DNA of 64,000 bases from UBA11865 sp963749825 (GTDB lineage: Bacteria; Chloroflexota; Anaerolineae; Promineifilales; Promineifilaceae), in NCBI GenBank assembly GCA_963749825.1, contig CAVVOI010000012.1, positions 1,302,001-1,366,000 of the forward strand. Reading direction: 5' to 3'. Shown here in pieces: positions 18,899-27,684 of this stretch. Below the pieces are notes generated by a model. It saw nothing but the letters and a program-made list of their open reading frames with translations, had not been told where the DNA came from and ran no database searches. Both the position numbers and the translations under genes were made by a program. How positions within the stretch are numbered: position 1 is the first letter of the stretch; every line of letters starts with the position of its first letter.

Positions 18899-20857
18899 AT
18901 GTCCTATGCAATAATGACGAAACATCCAATTCGGGCTTTACTCCCCATATTAATTTCGCTGGTTATCTTGCTATTAACCGACCGTCTGTACGCCCAGTCA
19001 GTTGAGCCTCATTTCGAACGAGTCGACTGTCCGCCTGAAGTTTCTAATTTTCAGGATCTCAAATGCGGCCTATTGACTGTGCCAGAAGATTACGAGGATC
19101 CGGCTGCGGGTAGGATCAAATTGCCGGTGACAATACTGCCTAGTCGTGAATCAAATCCAGAGCCGGATCCACTGATCTCCATGAGTGGTCTACCGGGAGC
19201 TATTCTATACCCACATCTGGAGGATCTAGTTGGCTCCGCCTTGCGAGACAGGCGGGATCTGATCTTGCTAGAACAACGTGGGGCTGGCGGATCCAATCCG
19301 AGTCTCTCTTGTGAAATTGAGTTGTTGGCCGGCGATGCCCTTCCCTGTTTACAAGCATTGCTAGAGCAAGACATCGAGTTGACCCATTACACCTCGGAAG
19401 AGATAGTCGCCGATCTTAATGCTCTACGACAAACCATGGGCTATTCAGAGTGGAACCTTTACGGCAATACGTTTAGCGCATTGCTTATGATTCGGACCAT
19501 GCAAAACTGGCCGGAAGGCATTCGCGCTCTTGTTCTCGATTCTGTGATTCCACCCTCGACGCCATTACATGAAACGGTATCCTTGAATTATGCTCAGGCT
19601 CTGGAATCCTTATTTGTCGAATGCGCGACTGATGTAGATTGTGCAGTGGCTTATCCAAACTTAAGCGATCGATTTTACACGCTTATCGGCCGGCTAAACC
19701 AAGAACCAGCGATCTTTGAAACCGCCAGCCAAGCCCGTACCGAGATTGATGGTGATTGGCTGTTGGCCCAGACCTTTGATGCCTTGTACGGACATGTCAA
19801 CCCATCTCTGGCGATTGCCTATTGGCCGCTGCTGATCGTTAACCTCGAACAAGGCCATCATGAGTTGCTCCGGCCCTGGCTTGACCGGCCGGTTATCGAC
19901 TGGGAAGATAACCTCACCTTTGGCGCCTACTTTTCCCTTATGTGCCAGGATTTTTTCGAGATCTCTGATTCAAGCGCATTGATGATTCAGAGCAATGACT
20001 ATCCGGAGCTAGATGGCTGGGCACAATCCGCTTTCGCTCGGAATATCTGCGAAACCTGGCAGCTACCGGCGGCGACTGGGCAAACTGATTTATCGCCGAC
20101 AAATAGCATCCCGGCCCTAATTCTTGCCGGCCAACACGATCCGATTACTAATCCCACCTGGGGGCAGGAAACGGCCGGATATTTTGATACCAGCTATTTC
20201 TTTGAATTTCCGGCGATGGGCAATTGGGTCAGCGCCTCCGATCCTTGTGTCCAACAAATCGTCAATGTTTTTCTGAAAAATCCAGGCGTCAGGCCAGATG
20301 TTGCCTGTTCCCCGCTCGCTGCCTCATCTGGCTTCATCCTACCGGCAGACCTCAGGCTAGAACCTGGTGTGTATCAATTTATGGCCGATACCCGATCAGG
20401 AGATCGGGATATCTTATTGACGGCGCTGCTGGGATTCAGCTTGCTTATTTTCCTTGCTGAGATTGGCTACGTGGCCGGGTTAGCGGTGCGACAATTGTTT
20501 CAAAGCCACCGGCTAGCCCTAACCGGACGAAAAATGGCCTACACCGCTCATGGATTGGCGATAACCATTGTACTGCTAAACCTACTCTTTGTAGTCGTAT
20601 TCAATATACGCCTCAACCAACTCTCGGCCGTAACCCCCCTGCTATTGCGCTTTGGCTTACCGGCAGCCGATAGTCCGCTTGTCCTCTTACCTATCGTGGC
20701 AGAGATTCTAACGGCCGTCTTGCTGGTCATCAGCTTCTTAGTCTGGATTATGGGTTACTGGTCGCTCCCCCAACGTATTTTCTTGTCGCTGGTGACACTG
20801 GCGACCGTCATTTTCGCCAGCCTGATGGCCAATTGGGGTTTTCTGCCACTTTCTTGA
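18899..20857 (+). CDS. Alpha/beta-hydrolase-fold protein with altered catalytic residues and a membrane tail
   Basis: A signal-like segment (residues 10-32) precedes a TAP/S33-type alpha/beta-hydrolase domain (about 40-480): VPEDYEDP, RDLILLEQRGAGGSNPSLSC and GQHDPITNP are all in place. However, the nucleophile elbow reads YGNTFSA (Thr191 where GxSxG has Ser) and the segment that normally holds the catalytic His reads PAMGNWVS (Asn442). The acid Asp414 is kept. The last about 145 residues are four membrane helices (about 500-650), which the usual secreted peptidases of this family lack. Inference: an inactive or re-purposed hydrolase, perhaps a binding or sensor protein. ATG 18899 has no clear ribosome site; 18914 is an alternative. 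Confidence 0.8.
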   Translation: MSYAIMTKHPIRALLPILISLVILLLTDRLYAQSVEPHFERVDCPPEVSNFQDLKCGLLTVPEDYEDPAAGRIKLPVTILPSRESNPEPDPLISMSGLPGAILYPHLEDLVGSALRDRRDLILLEQRGAGGSNPSLSCEIELLAGDALPCLQALLEQDIELTHYTSEEIVADLNALRQTMGYSEWNLYGNTFSALLMIRTMQNWPEGIRALVLDSVIPPSTPLHETVSLNYAQALESLFVECATDVDCAVAYPNLSDRFYTLIGRLNQEPAIFETASQARTEIDGDWLLAQTFDALYGHVNPSLAIAYWPLLIVNLEQGHHELLRPWLDRPVIDWEDNLTFGAYFSLMCQDFFEISDSSALMIQSNDYPELDGWAQSAFARNICETWQLPAATGQTDLSPTNSIPALILAGQHDPITNPTWGQETAGYFDTSYFFEFPAMGNWVSASDPCVQQIVNVFLKNPGVRPDVACSPLAASSGFILPADLRLEPGVYQFMADTRSGDRDILLTALLGFSLLIFLAEIGYVAGLAVRQLFQSHRLALTGRKMAYTAHGLAITIVLLNLLFVVVFNIRLNQLSAVTPLLLRFGLPAADSPLVLLPIVAEILTAVLLVISFLVWIMGYWSLPQRIFLSLVTLATVIFASLMANWGFLPLS

Positions 20858-20902
20858 GTTGGCAACGGAAATACTTTCGCTGAATAAGGACCCAATCTAG
20901 CA

Positions 20903-21496
20903 CTACTCTTCTTTTTCATCATTCTGCAGCAGTACACCTCCTGACGGAACGAAGCGTTCCCTGGAAAGGATTAGACTACTTTCACCGGCGCCTCCAACGG
21001 CTGCATTCACAGGAGTGGCCCCATCTTCCAATTCCCTGCGCCAGCTTTGAAGGCGGTCCACCTCATTTTGCGATAGGGCAAAAGAGATGGCCTGTTGGAT
21101 GATGTAACTAGAGAGTAATAAGAGAACTTTTTGCCGCAGGTCAAGTGGGTCTCGGAAGTGTTCCCAGGAAGTCGATGTTTCCACGAAGCGGATGAAATTC
21201 TGTCCGGCCGACGTGCGTTGGATCTCATCCTTCAAAAATGGTTGTGGGTGCTTTCCTGCCCTGCGAGCCATAATCCATTCATGGCCAACTGGCGCTCGAA
21301 TATCTTCACCCAGTAGGAGTAGGTGAACATCCGCATGCAGGAGGGCTTCTATTTGAATAGCTTCGTTCCTACGAGGAGACAAGGTGATTCGCCAGGCCAA
21401 ATCGGTTGGGATCTCAGCCACGGCTCTCGTTAAGATATCTCGCTCGCTTTCTAAATCAGGAGCAGCCGAGATATAAAGAAGGATCTGGTCAGCCAT
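20903..21496 (-). CDS. Hypothetical protein with DUF4062-like N-terminus
   Basis: The 197-residue protein opens with ILLYISAAPDLESERDIL and continues DVHLLLLGEDIRAPVGHEW. This resembles the TIR-like DUF4062 start, which has a beta strand, a D-x-ER pattern and then a GxxyG-type strand. A helical middle (DLRQKVLLLLSSYIIQQA) and an acidic tail NDEKEE follow. DUF4062 proteins are often linked to signalling or defence ATPases; no such partner is adjacent. It converges with the gene at 18899. The family call is tentative. Confidence 0.55.
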   Translation of the reverse strand: MADQILLYISAAPDLESERDILTRAVAEIPTDLAWRITLSPRRNEAIQIEALLHADVHLLLLGEDIRAPVGHEWIMARRAGKHPQPFLKDEIQRTSAGQNFIRFVETSTSWEHFRDPLDLRQKVLLLLSSYIIQQAISFALSQNEVDRLQSWRRELEDGATPVNAAVGGAGESSLILSRERFVPSGGVLLQNDEKEE

Positions 21497-21655
21497 TCAC
21501 TCTGTAAAATATGCAATTAGGTACGGTCGATAAACACGACTTCTTCCCTAGCCCAGGTCAGACTATTGCTTTCCGAACTTAGACCTGTGAGGCCGATTAT
21601 ATCGATTTAAGTCACTACCAACGATCTCTGTTCTTGTTGACTCCCAGAAGAAAGG

Positions 21656-21681
21656 ATGGCCAGATTTTTCAACCTGGCCAT
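21656..21681 (-). terminator. Hairpin downstream of the cold-shock gene
   Basis: ATGGCCAG (21656-21663) and CTGGCCAT (21674-21681) form a perfect 8-bp stem. The T-rich tail on the minus strand (CCTTTCTTCT) is imperfect, so this is a possible rather than certain terminator. The stretch 21682-21824 holds no gene. Confidence 0.4.
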
Positions 21682-21824
21682 GTTCAAATTCCTATTTTGT
21701 TAAGATGTACTAGTCGGGCACTTTGACGGGAATGTCAGCCTTCCTAGCTACCCTCCAAATGAAGGAGATACTCCAACAAAACTAAAAAGCGCTCACACCA
21801 GTTGCCTGAGATTAGAACAAGTCT

Positions 21825-22046
21825 TTACTCGTCTTCAGAAGCTCGACGTACGTTCTGGGCAGCTGGCCCTTTGCGGCCTTCACCGACGTCAAATGTGACG
21901 CGCTCACCTTCTTCCAATACTCGATAACCAGCGCCTTGAATGGCCGAGTAATGGACGAAGATATCGCCACCAGCATCTCGTGCGATAAAGCCGAAGCCCT
22001 TTTCAGGGTTGAACCACTTGACGGTTCCCGTCTCTTGATCACTCAT
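21825..22046 (-). CDS. CspA-family cold-shock RNA/DNA-binding protein
   Basis: A 73-residue, single cold-shock domain of normal length. RNP1 (KGFGFIA) and RNP2 (IFVHYSAI) are both intact, so it should bind single-stranded nucleic acids and melt RNA structure. ATG 22046 follows AGGAAGG on the minus strand. The leader carries a perfect 7-bp hairpin CCAAACA/TGTTTGG (22068-22087), and a terminator-like structure lies further upstream at 22111-22143. Both suggest regulation at the RNA level, as in many cold-shock genes, but this is inference. Confidence 0.95.
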   Translation of the reverse strand: MSDQETGTVKWFNPEKGFGFIARDAGGDIFVHYSAIQGAGYRVLEEGERVTFDVGEGRKGPAAQNVRRASEDE

Positions 22047-22110
22047 TTGAAAAACCTTCCTATGCTACCAAACATCTTACTGTTTGGATTCTAAATTACC
22101 GCACTAACCC

Positions 22111-22143
22111 AAAAAATTCCGTCCAGAGCCTAAGTCTGGGCGG
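22111..22143 (-). terminator. Terminator or leader attenuator upstream of the cold-shock gene
   Basis: CCGTCCAGA (22119-22127) and TCTGGGCGG (22135-22143) form a 9-bp stem with one wobble. On the minus strand it is followed by six T (22111-22116). It either ends the transcript of the CAP gene (stop at 22322) or lies in the leader of the cold-shock gene, 65 bp before its start. Confidence 0.65.
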
Positions 22144-22321
22144 TCCTATTCGGCAGTCCGGAACAAACTTACGACGACCAAAATGTACCCTATTTTACTT
22201 TTACGGTCAATTCCCTGGTTGGACTTAGTTTTTGGCACCCTTTTTCGACGATAACGAAGATAGGATCTTGCCCTTAAGTTGAGGTATCTCATGCATTATT
22301 TTCGCGAAAAAGAGCTCCATT

Positions 22322-23032
22322 TTACGATTCAGGTGGTGCTGATAAAAAGACCCAGTAGTGATGGTACTTACTATTACTCACAAAAGCATAGCCAATACCG
22401 AAGTTAGTTTGTTCCGCCCAGAAATCATTCTCCGCCAAAACATGCCGGCGATGTCCAGAGGACTTCAACCAGGCATTCCAGACCGATTCGGCCGTTGTGT
22501 AGCCGCCGGCGATTGATTCTATGTAGTTGTGTGCCGGATCAGTCGACCACCAGGACGGCAGTTGATAGCCTGCCTGGCGGACCAGGAAATTCGGCCCATT
22601 TCCATCGGGATTGACATGGCTGAAATAGTTACGGTTGCCCAAGTCCAGGGCACGTTCCCGGGCCACCTGGGCCAGGATGGCGTGGCAAGTCATCGTCAGC
22701 CGGCCCTGATTTGGATGATTGATAGCATAAGTGGCGATCTGCAACTCTTGACTGTTTAGCTGGCAAACCGGTGGTTTAAGGATCAGTGGCAGATAGCCAG
22801 CTGGGTCGGCTGCTACCAGGTTTGCCCCACCTCCCTCAGTTTGACCCACTCCCTCGTCAGGAGTCGCAATACTTGGCGAGCGTTTAGGCCTGGTGGGCCC
22901 TACCCCAATCTCGCCAATCACTGGCCCTTCTCCCTGGGCCGAAAGATTGGATTCTGGCGAATCGCTTTTGGCTGCCAGGATAATGAGTAACCCGGTAATT
23001 AACAGAAGAAGGAAAAATTTATTGTTATGCAG
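22322..23032 (-). CDS. Secreted CAP (SCP/PR-1) domain protein, probable CTG start
   Basis: The CAP domain (about residues 100-236) has the features NYFSHVNPDG, ESIAGGYTTAESVWNAW, SSGHRRHVL and NFGIGYAF. CAP proteins are extracellular and often calcium dependent; bacterial functions vary. The best candidate for a start is CTG at 23032, directly after AGAGGTG. It yields a signal peptide (HNNKFFLLLLITGLLIILAA), whereas the next usable start, GTG 22921, would delete it. The only other canonical start is absent between the upstream stop (23072) and 22921. A YLPLILKPP motif precedes the domain, as in the protein at 12479. It lies just after the MFS gene. Confidence 0.72.
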   Translation of the reverse strand: MHNNKFFLLLLITGLLIILAAKSDSPESNLSAQGEGPVIGEIGVGPTRPKRSPSIATPDEGVGQTEGGGANLVAADPAGYLPLILKPPVCQLNSQELQIATYAINHPNQGRLTMTCHAILAQVARERALDLGNRNYFSHVNPDGNGPNFLVRQAGYQLPSWWSTDPAHNYIESIAGGYTTAESVWNAWLKSSGHRRHVLAENDFWAEQTNFGIGYAFVSNSKYHHYWVFLSAPPES

Positions 23033-23071
23033 GGCACCTCTTGATTGTAATGAGTATTGTATTGCTGCAGA

Positions 23072-24223
23072 CTAAATTACCCCTCGTTCGAAGGCCGGCA
23101 ACCGGCGATACTCCAACAAGATCACGACGAAAGCCAGAAACAAAGCCAAGGGAAATACTAATAACGATATTTGAAATGTAGTCACCCTGGCCAACAATGA
23201 CATGATCAAGGGAATCAAAATCCCTCCTACCGGTATGGCTACCTTGATGGAACCGATCACGGTCCCGGCCATTTGTGGATAAGCCATACCTGCGAGTGTA
23301 ATCATCAGCGGAAACAACGCTGAAAGACCCAGACCAGCCAGGAAGGTCCCCAGATAGATCCATTGGCCCAAATCGATAAACAACAAGAAGGTAAATGTTA
23401 TAATTGCGAAAGCAAAGAGGCCCAAGAGATAGTGAAATATCTGCCCCTTCTGGCTAATAAGACCGATCAGCACTCTGCCAACAGCAATGCCGGCTAAAAA
23501 GGTCACCAGGCCTACTTTCGAAGTGGTCTGGGTGAACTCGCGCGTATCCATCAAGAAAGTTGTCAATATTCCGGCCATGCCAACCTCTACACCCACGACG
23601 AGCGCAGCAGCAATGAACAAGGTTACCACTAATCTCTCCTGGGTAAGGATCTTCACCCGTTGCGTGTAATCTTCTTCATGACTCTGCTTCACCGGTAACC
23701 TAAAAATGCCGTACAAGAGTGCCAGCAGAAGGACGATCACGGCCGATTGGACGAGGGAATTGCGCCAATCCATTTGCAGATAGATCAAGTAAAGGGTGAT
23801 CAATATCGAACCAAACGTTACGAAAAAATGGTTGATATTGATTTGCAGGCTTTGGCGCTCGCTATGCATATCCAGCAACATCGCATCGGTCACACCCTCA
23901 TAGGTCCCAATCCCCAAGCCAATGATCATCATGATGATCAGGTTTAACCAGAAAATCCCGGTCAGATAAAAGGTGAACAATGAAAATGCCAGGATCAGGC
24001 TTCCAAACAAAAGTAGCTTTGGCTTCTCATGGTTGTCGGCCATCGCTCCAGAGATCCACACGGCGATCATAAAGCCGATATTCTGGACCACCAGGAACAA
24101 ACCTATTTGAAAAGGGCTGAGGTTTATATTTCGAGCTGCAGCGCCAATCATGGTACTGGCCAGACCTAGAAACAACATGGATAGGTAGGAAGCTAATGTT
24201 AGGGCTTTGACGTTATTTCTCAT
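23072..24223 (-). CDS. Major facilitator superfamily transporter
   Basis: A 383-residue protein with about twelve membrane helices and MFS features. These include the cytoplasmic loop GAMADNHEKPKLLLFGS after helix 2 and a matching GLISQKGQIFHYLLG after helix 8, which mark the two half-domains. It most resembles small-solute or efflux-type MFS_1 proteins. The substrate cannot be inferred. ATG 24223 has AAGG seven bases upstream. The CAP gene follows immediately on the same strand, so the two are probably co-transcribed. Confidence 0.85.
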   Translation of the reverse strand: MRNNVKALTLASYLSMLFLGLASTMIGAAARNINLSPFQIGLFLVVQNIGFMIAVWISGAMADNHEKPKLLLFGSLILAFSLFTFYLTGIFWLNLIIMMIIGLGIGTYEGVTDAMLLDMHSERQSLQININHFFVTFGSILITLYLIYLQMDWRNSLVQSAVIVLLLALLYGIFRLPVKQSHEEDYTQRVKILTQERLVVTLFIAAALVVGVEVGMAGILTTFLMDTREFTQTTSKVGLVTFLAGIAVGRVLIGLISQKGQIFHYLLGLFAFAIITFTFLLFIDLGQWIYLGTFLAGLGLSALFPLMITLAGMAYPQMAGTVIGSIKVAIPVGGILIPLIMSLLARVTTFQISLLVFPLALFLAFVVILLEYRRLPAFERGVI

Positions 24224-24452
24224 TGGTTTACCTTAACTTCTTTAGACAGTAACCACCGGCTACTATTCTTAATTGTCAGCTAACACAGATTGAAGAATAT
24301 TTCGTGATTTTATTAAGATGATAAGAAAGGGCGGAACTATTCGCCGAAAGAAAGCGGAATGATCAATTTCTGCCTCCAAATCAACAACTTTGACTTTCTT
24401 CCAGGTAACCGATTGATCGTAGTTTCGTTCAAGCTAGTAATTTCTACCGGCT

Positions 24453-24975
24453 TCATCCATTCCAGGCGGTCAATCTGGGAAACCAGCAGGGAACGTTGGC
24501 CTGAAATCGTTGACATTGATTGCCAAAACGCTCCTGCAGTCCCTTTTCCTCAGACATCGGGATATAGATCATATTCCCAATGGTGAAGATAACAAACCAT
24601 AGCCAATTGGCAACCAGGTCCAAAATCAGAGCCTCGCCCAATAATACGAACGTTACCCCCGCTAATCATGGGATTTCTGGCAAATCGATAAGGTCCTCTA
24701 ACCACCAGTGATTCCGTTGGATCCCAGCAGGTACGCTTTCCCACGGTAGCGAACAGCCAGATCGTCGAAATCATGAGGCTTAAACTCATTAGAACTGATG
24801 CCGATCCCAGGAACATTAAGACCGGCCCCAACAATCCCCACTTCTGCCAGGAAACTTTCACCGGTCCGAAAAGAACGAGCAAGACCGCGGGGATCGTCAC
24901 CGTCACCGTGAATGGCAGAGTTAATATAGATCTCAGTTGGCCTTTCCAAGACACAGGCACTAGATCACCCCTCAT
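24453..24975 (-). pseudogene. Isoprenylcysteine carboxyl methyltransferase-like protein, frameshifted
   Basis: The N-terminal frame (24550-24975) has the ICMT/PEMT-type motif RGPYRFARNPMISG, then falls out of phase. Removing one base from the C run at 24656-24660 rejoins it to the frame ending at 24453, giving a further VTFVLLGEALILD, EEKGLQERFG and NVPCWFPRLTAW. The restored protein has about 173 residues and four or five membrane helices. Methyltransferases of this fold modify lipids or small amines using S-adenosylmethionine. The substrate is unclear. The C-terminal motif is well kept, so this looks like either a recent mutation or an assembly error. Confidence 0.75.
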
Positions 24976-25350
24976 AACACCGTTAGTAACGGCTGCTGAT
25001 GGGCGAATTCATCCAAGTCATTTATATCACCGGTTAGAAAAGCTTCGCCTCTTCCGCCTTGTGAATGAAGCGTAGGATCCATTCATCGCTCCTTCATTTC
25101 GATTGTTGGCGGCATGATACCAGGAGTGACAAGTGGACGGCAACTTAGCCATTGATCAACGGGGTATGACCACCCAGGCTGCTACCAAAGGCGATATAGC
25201 CGGGTATGTTTAAGCGGCGAGATTTTTGGGTGAAATCAGGGCCCAGCCCATTGGACTCGGCCATCGGGCTCGACCACCGGAACCCAATGACTCCTGAATA
25301 GATAAATGAGGTACTGACGACACCCGCTACGAAGCAGGGTCCACGAACAA
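24976..25350. other. Intergenic stretch
   Basis: No well supported gene. On the minus strand a 39-residue frame (25145-25264, MAESNGLGPDFTQ to HTPLING) has coding-like composition but a weak ribosome site, so I do not call it. Confidence 0.4.
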
Positions 25351-26274
25351 TTAATACTTTTCCGGAACGAAGGTTTGTTCCTCAAAAGGCGGCCGGATAT
25401 AGCCCGTCCCTTCAACCCTTGGCGGCAATTCGATCGGATCCGGCAACATATCCTCATAGGCAATGGAGCTCAAGATGTGGTCGATGCAATTCAAGCGGGC
25501 TCGCTTCTTATCGTCGGCATCCACGACGTACCAGGCTGCTTGTTTGATATCGGTGTAATCAAACATGCGATCTTTGGCTTTGGAATACTCTTCCCATTTA
25601 TTTCGAGAATCGATATCCATGGGGCTCAACTTCCAGCGTCGCTTGGGATCCGCCGCCCGCAATTGGAATCGCCGTTCTTGTTCCTCATCACTAACCGAGA
25701 ACCAATATTTGAGCAAGATAGTACCTGAACGGACCAACATCCGTTCATACTGCGGGCAAGAACGCAAAAATTCCCGGTATTCTTCTTCACTACAAAAGCC
25801 CATGATTTGCTCAGTGATTGCCCTGGTATACCAACTACGATCAAATAAAACGACCTCGCCGGCCGCGGGTAAATGGGGGACCCAACGTTGGAAATACCAT
25901 TGGGACTTTTCTCGCTCGGTAGGAATGCCCAAAGCAACCACTCGGATGATCCGCGGGTTCGTTCGCTCAATGATCCGTTTGATTGCTCCACCTTTACCGG
26001 CCGCGTCCCGCCCTTCAAAGACGATGATCACCCGCAAGCCTTTTTCCTTAACCCAATATTGCAGCTTGACCAATTCTTCCTGCAATTGGATCAATTCGTG
26101 CATGTAATAATCGTCGCTCAATTTGCCGTTTTTACGGTATTTTTTCCGCCACTTCCCCTTATGTTCATCAAAGTAATAAAATTTGGTGTCGACTTCTTCG
26201 CCGTTTTCAGAGGATTCCGAATGCCCATCTGCTTTTAACTCTGTCTGTTCCGTCTTTTCCTGCTTTTTTGACAT
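25351..26274 (-). CDS. ppk2: Polyphosphate kinase 2
   Basis: PPK2 transfers phosphate between polyphosphate and nucleotides. The protein has Walker A FEGRDAAGKGG (about residues 86-97) and the Walker B-like FDRSWYTRA that follows the RWVPHLPAAGEVV strand. A C-terminal RWKLSPMD-type lid segment is present. One P-loop domain indicates the short PPK2 type; whether it prefers ADP or AMP cannot be read with confidence. The first 55 residues are charged and low in complexity. I prefer ATG 26274, since the AAGG two to nine bases upstream serves it better than the GTG at 26280. It has no signal peptide. Confidence 0.93.
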   Translation of the reverse strand: MSKKQEKTEQTELKADGHSESSENGEEVDTKFYYFDEHKGKWRKKYRKNGKLSDDYYMHELIQLQEELVKLQYWVKEKGLRVIIVFEGRDAAGKGGAIKRIIERTNPRIIRVVALGIPTEREKSQWYFQRWVPHLPAAGEVVLFDRSWYTRAITEQIMGFCSEEEYREFLRSCPQYERMLVRSGTILLKYWFSVSDEEQERRFQLRAADPKRRWKLSPMDIDSRNKWEEYSKAKDRMFDYTDIKQAAWYVVDADDKKRARLNCIDHILSSIAYEDMLPDPIELPPRVEGTGYIRPPFEEQTFVPEKY

Positions 26275-26624
26275 CGCCACCTTCTCAGAACCCTTTAAAC
26301 GGTCCTAAATTGACATAATCTTGCGGTTCAAGATATCAATCCAATTCCAATTTAGCCACTATCAAAACTATAAGCAAATTCTCGTCCGTTCGCAAGATCC
26401 TAAATCAAAGTGAGCAAGCGATGATTGCTTCCATAACATGGCAACGAACCTCTTTGGGGGGTTCACAGGAGGAAAAGTACCAGGGTGATCTAGCGTTTGC
26501 TTACCGATTCTTTGCATGCCAATTTGCCGCTATGAGGCAACCGTCATGTTTTTGTATTTGCTTTTTTTGGATGAAAGCTTTGGCGTCCCACACCATCCGC
26601 TAATAGATCATTCTCATATAACGA
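26275..26624. other. Intergenic stretch with no gene seen
   Basis: No credible frame or hairpin was found between ppk2 and the small reading frame at 26625. Confidence 0.45.
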
Positions 26625-26783
26625 TTAACCTTGCTCTTGCGGTAACCCCCATTTGATCTTTGATTCCCAATGCCAACCATTCGTCACGTTGCTAAATCTA
26701 TCGATATAATACTTCTTGGCATACATTTCAAGCTGGCTATCGCCTAAGAGCAACTTCTTCCGGTCATTTTCTTTTTTCTTCAT
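26625..26783 (-). CDS. Possible 52-residue basic small protein
   Basis: An open frame from ATG 26783 to TAA 26625 codes for a charged protein (MKKKENDRKKLLLGDSQLEM, later WHWESKIKW). Its composition is protein-like, with a Lys-rich start and Trp-rich end, but the ribosome site is weak. It is co-oriented with the proteasome-like gene 40 bp upstream. No family is recognised. Confidence 0.45.
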   Translation of the reverse strand: MKKKENDRKKLLLGDSQLEMYAKKYYIDRFSNVTNGWHWESKIKWGLPQEQG

Positions 26784-26823
26784 CACTTCACTTAAATACT
26801 GGTACTAGCAGTTCAGTCAACAG

Positions 26824-27606
26824 CTACTGAGATCCTCGTAGTTTTTTTAGGGTGCTCTCGCTTTTTACCAGTCCACGCATCTTAACACCCATGTCTCGCA
26901 AGAGACCATATATCTCTTTCTTAGCCTTCCTACCCAACTCTATAGAGCCGGCAAACGGCTTTATTATTATACCATTCTCGTCAAGACTTAGCAGTAATAC
27001 GTTAACATCTCCTCCGACATAGGGGTCCATAATGGCTGCCCCTTGCACGGCATATACCGCCAAACCGGCCGCATCAGTCAGGCTGATATCCTCGTTGATG
27101 AAGCCCAAATCCCTTAGAAACAGTTCGGCGTAAGCGGCGCCGCTACCTATAGTCCCGTACTGGGTCACGTTCTCCGTTAGGCCATCGTAGTAGGCGATGA
27201 AAGCTCTGAGATTGCCATTATGGGTACGCCCGGCAAAGATGAGCATCAAATCAAATCGGGCGACTGGCGCCTCGAGAAACTTTCGCCTATCCAGTTCGTA
27301 CTCCTTAAACAGGACGGTAACCAGATTTTCGCAAACTCCTTCGGCGAAATCAATGATATCGAGGGGACGGCCATATCTCATTCTGGCATCCACAAGTCCG
27401 CCGCGATTCAAACGATACAGGAACTTATCCACATAGGCCGTCGAACCAGCACCAATGATCGCCACTGGATACGCTAACTCTTCCTTTTCTATGACGAAAA
27501 TCTTCTTGTGGTACTTGGAAACAGACACCCCCCGCCCAAAAGTGGATAGGCTATCGCAGGCTAACACGATTCCTTCAGAACACTTGATGGCTACGCCCAC
27601 CGTCAT
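26824..27606 (-). CDS. Proteasome-fold (Ntn) threonine hydrolase
   Basis: The 260-residue protein matches the 20S proteasome beta/HslV/Anbu fold. After removal of Met1 the chain starts with Thr and reads TVGVAIKCSEGIVLACDS; numbering from that Thr places Asp17 and Lys33 (KYHKKIFV) exactly where the catalytic triad needs them. A later IGSGAAYAELFL carries a Gly-Ser pair like that around Ser129. No propeptide is needed: Met-Thr would be cut by methionine aminopeptidase. GGAGGG lies six bases before ATG 27606. No proteasome alpha subunit or AAA unfoldase is nearby. A self-assembling peptidase of HslV or Anbu type, or a distinct lineage, is likely. Confidence 0.85.
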   Translation of the reverse strand: MTVGVAIKCSEGIVLACDSLSTFGRGVSVSKYHKKIFVIEKEELAYPVAIIGAGSTAYVDKFLYRLNRGGLVDARMRYGRPLDIIDFAEGVCENLVTVLFKEYELDRRKFLEAPVARFDLMLIFAGRTHNGNLRAFIAYYDGLTENVTQYGTIGSGAAYAELFLRDLGFINEDISLTDAAGLAVYAVQGAAIMDPYVGGDVNVLLLSLDENGIIIKPFAGSIELGRKAKKEIYGLLRDMGVKMRGLVKSESTLKKLRGSQ

Positions 27607-27684
27607 CGATTACCCTCCTACGTCTTGGAATGCTAGGACAATGCTTTCATAACCTTACTTCGACTCTAGCCCCTGGTCAAGAAA

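Noticed and set aside
25565..26107. Plus-strand frame within ppk2
   Set aside because: Antisense shadow of a well conserved gene.
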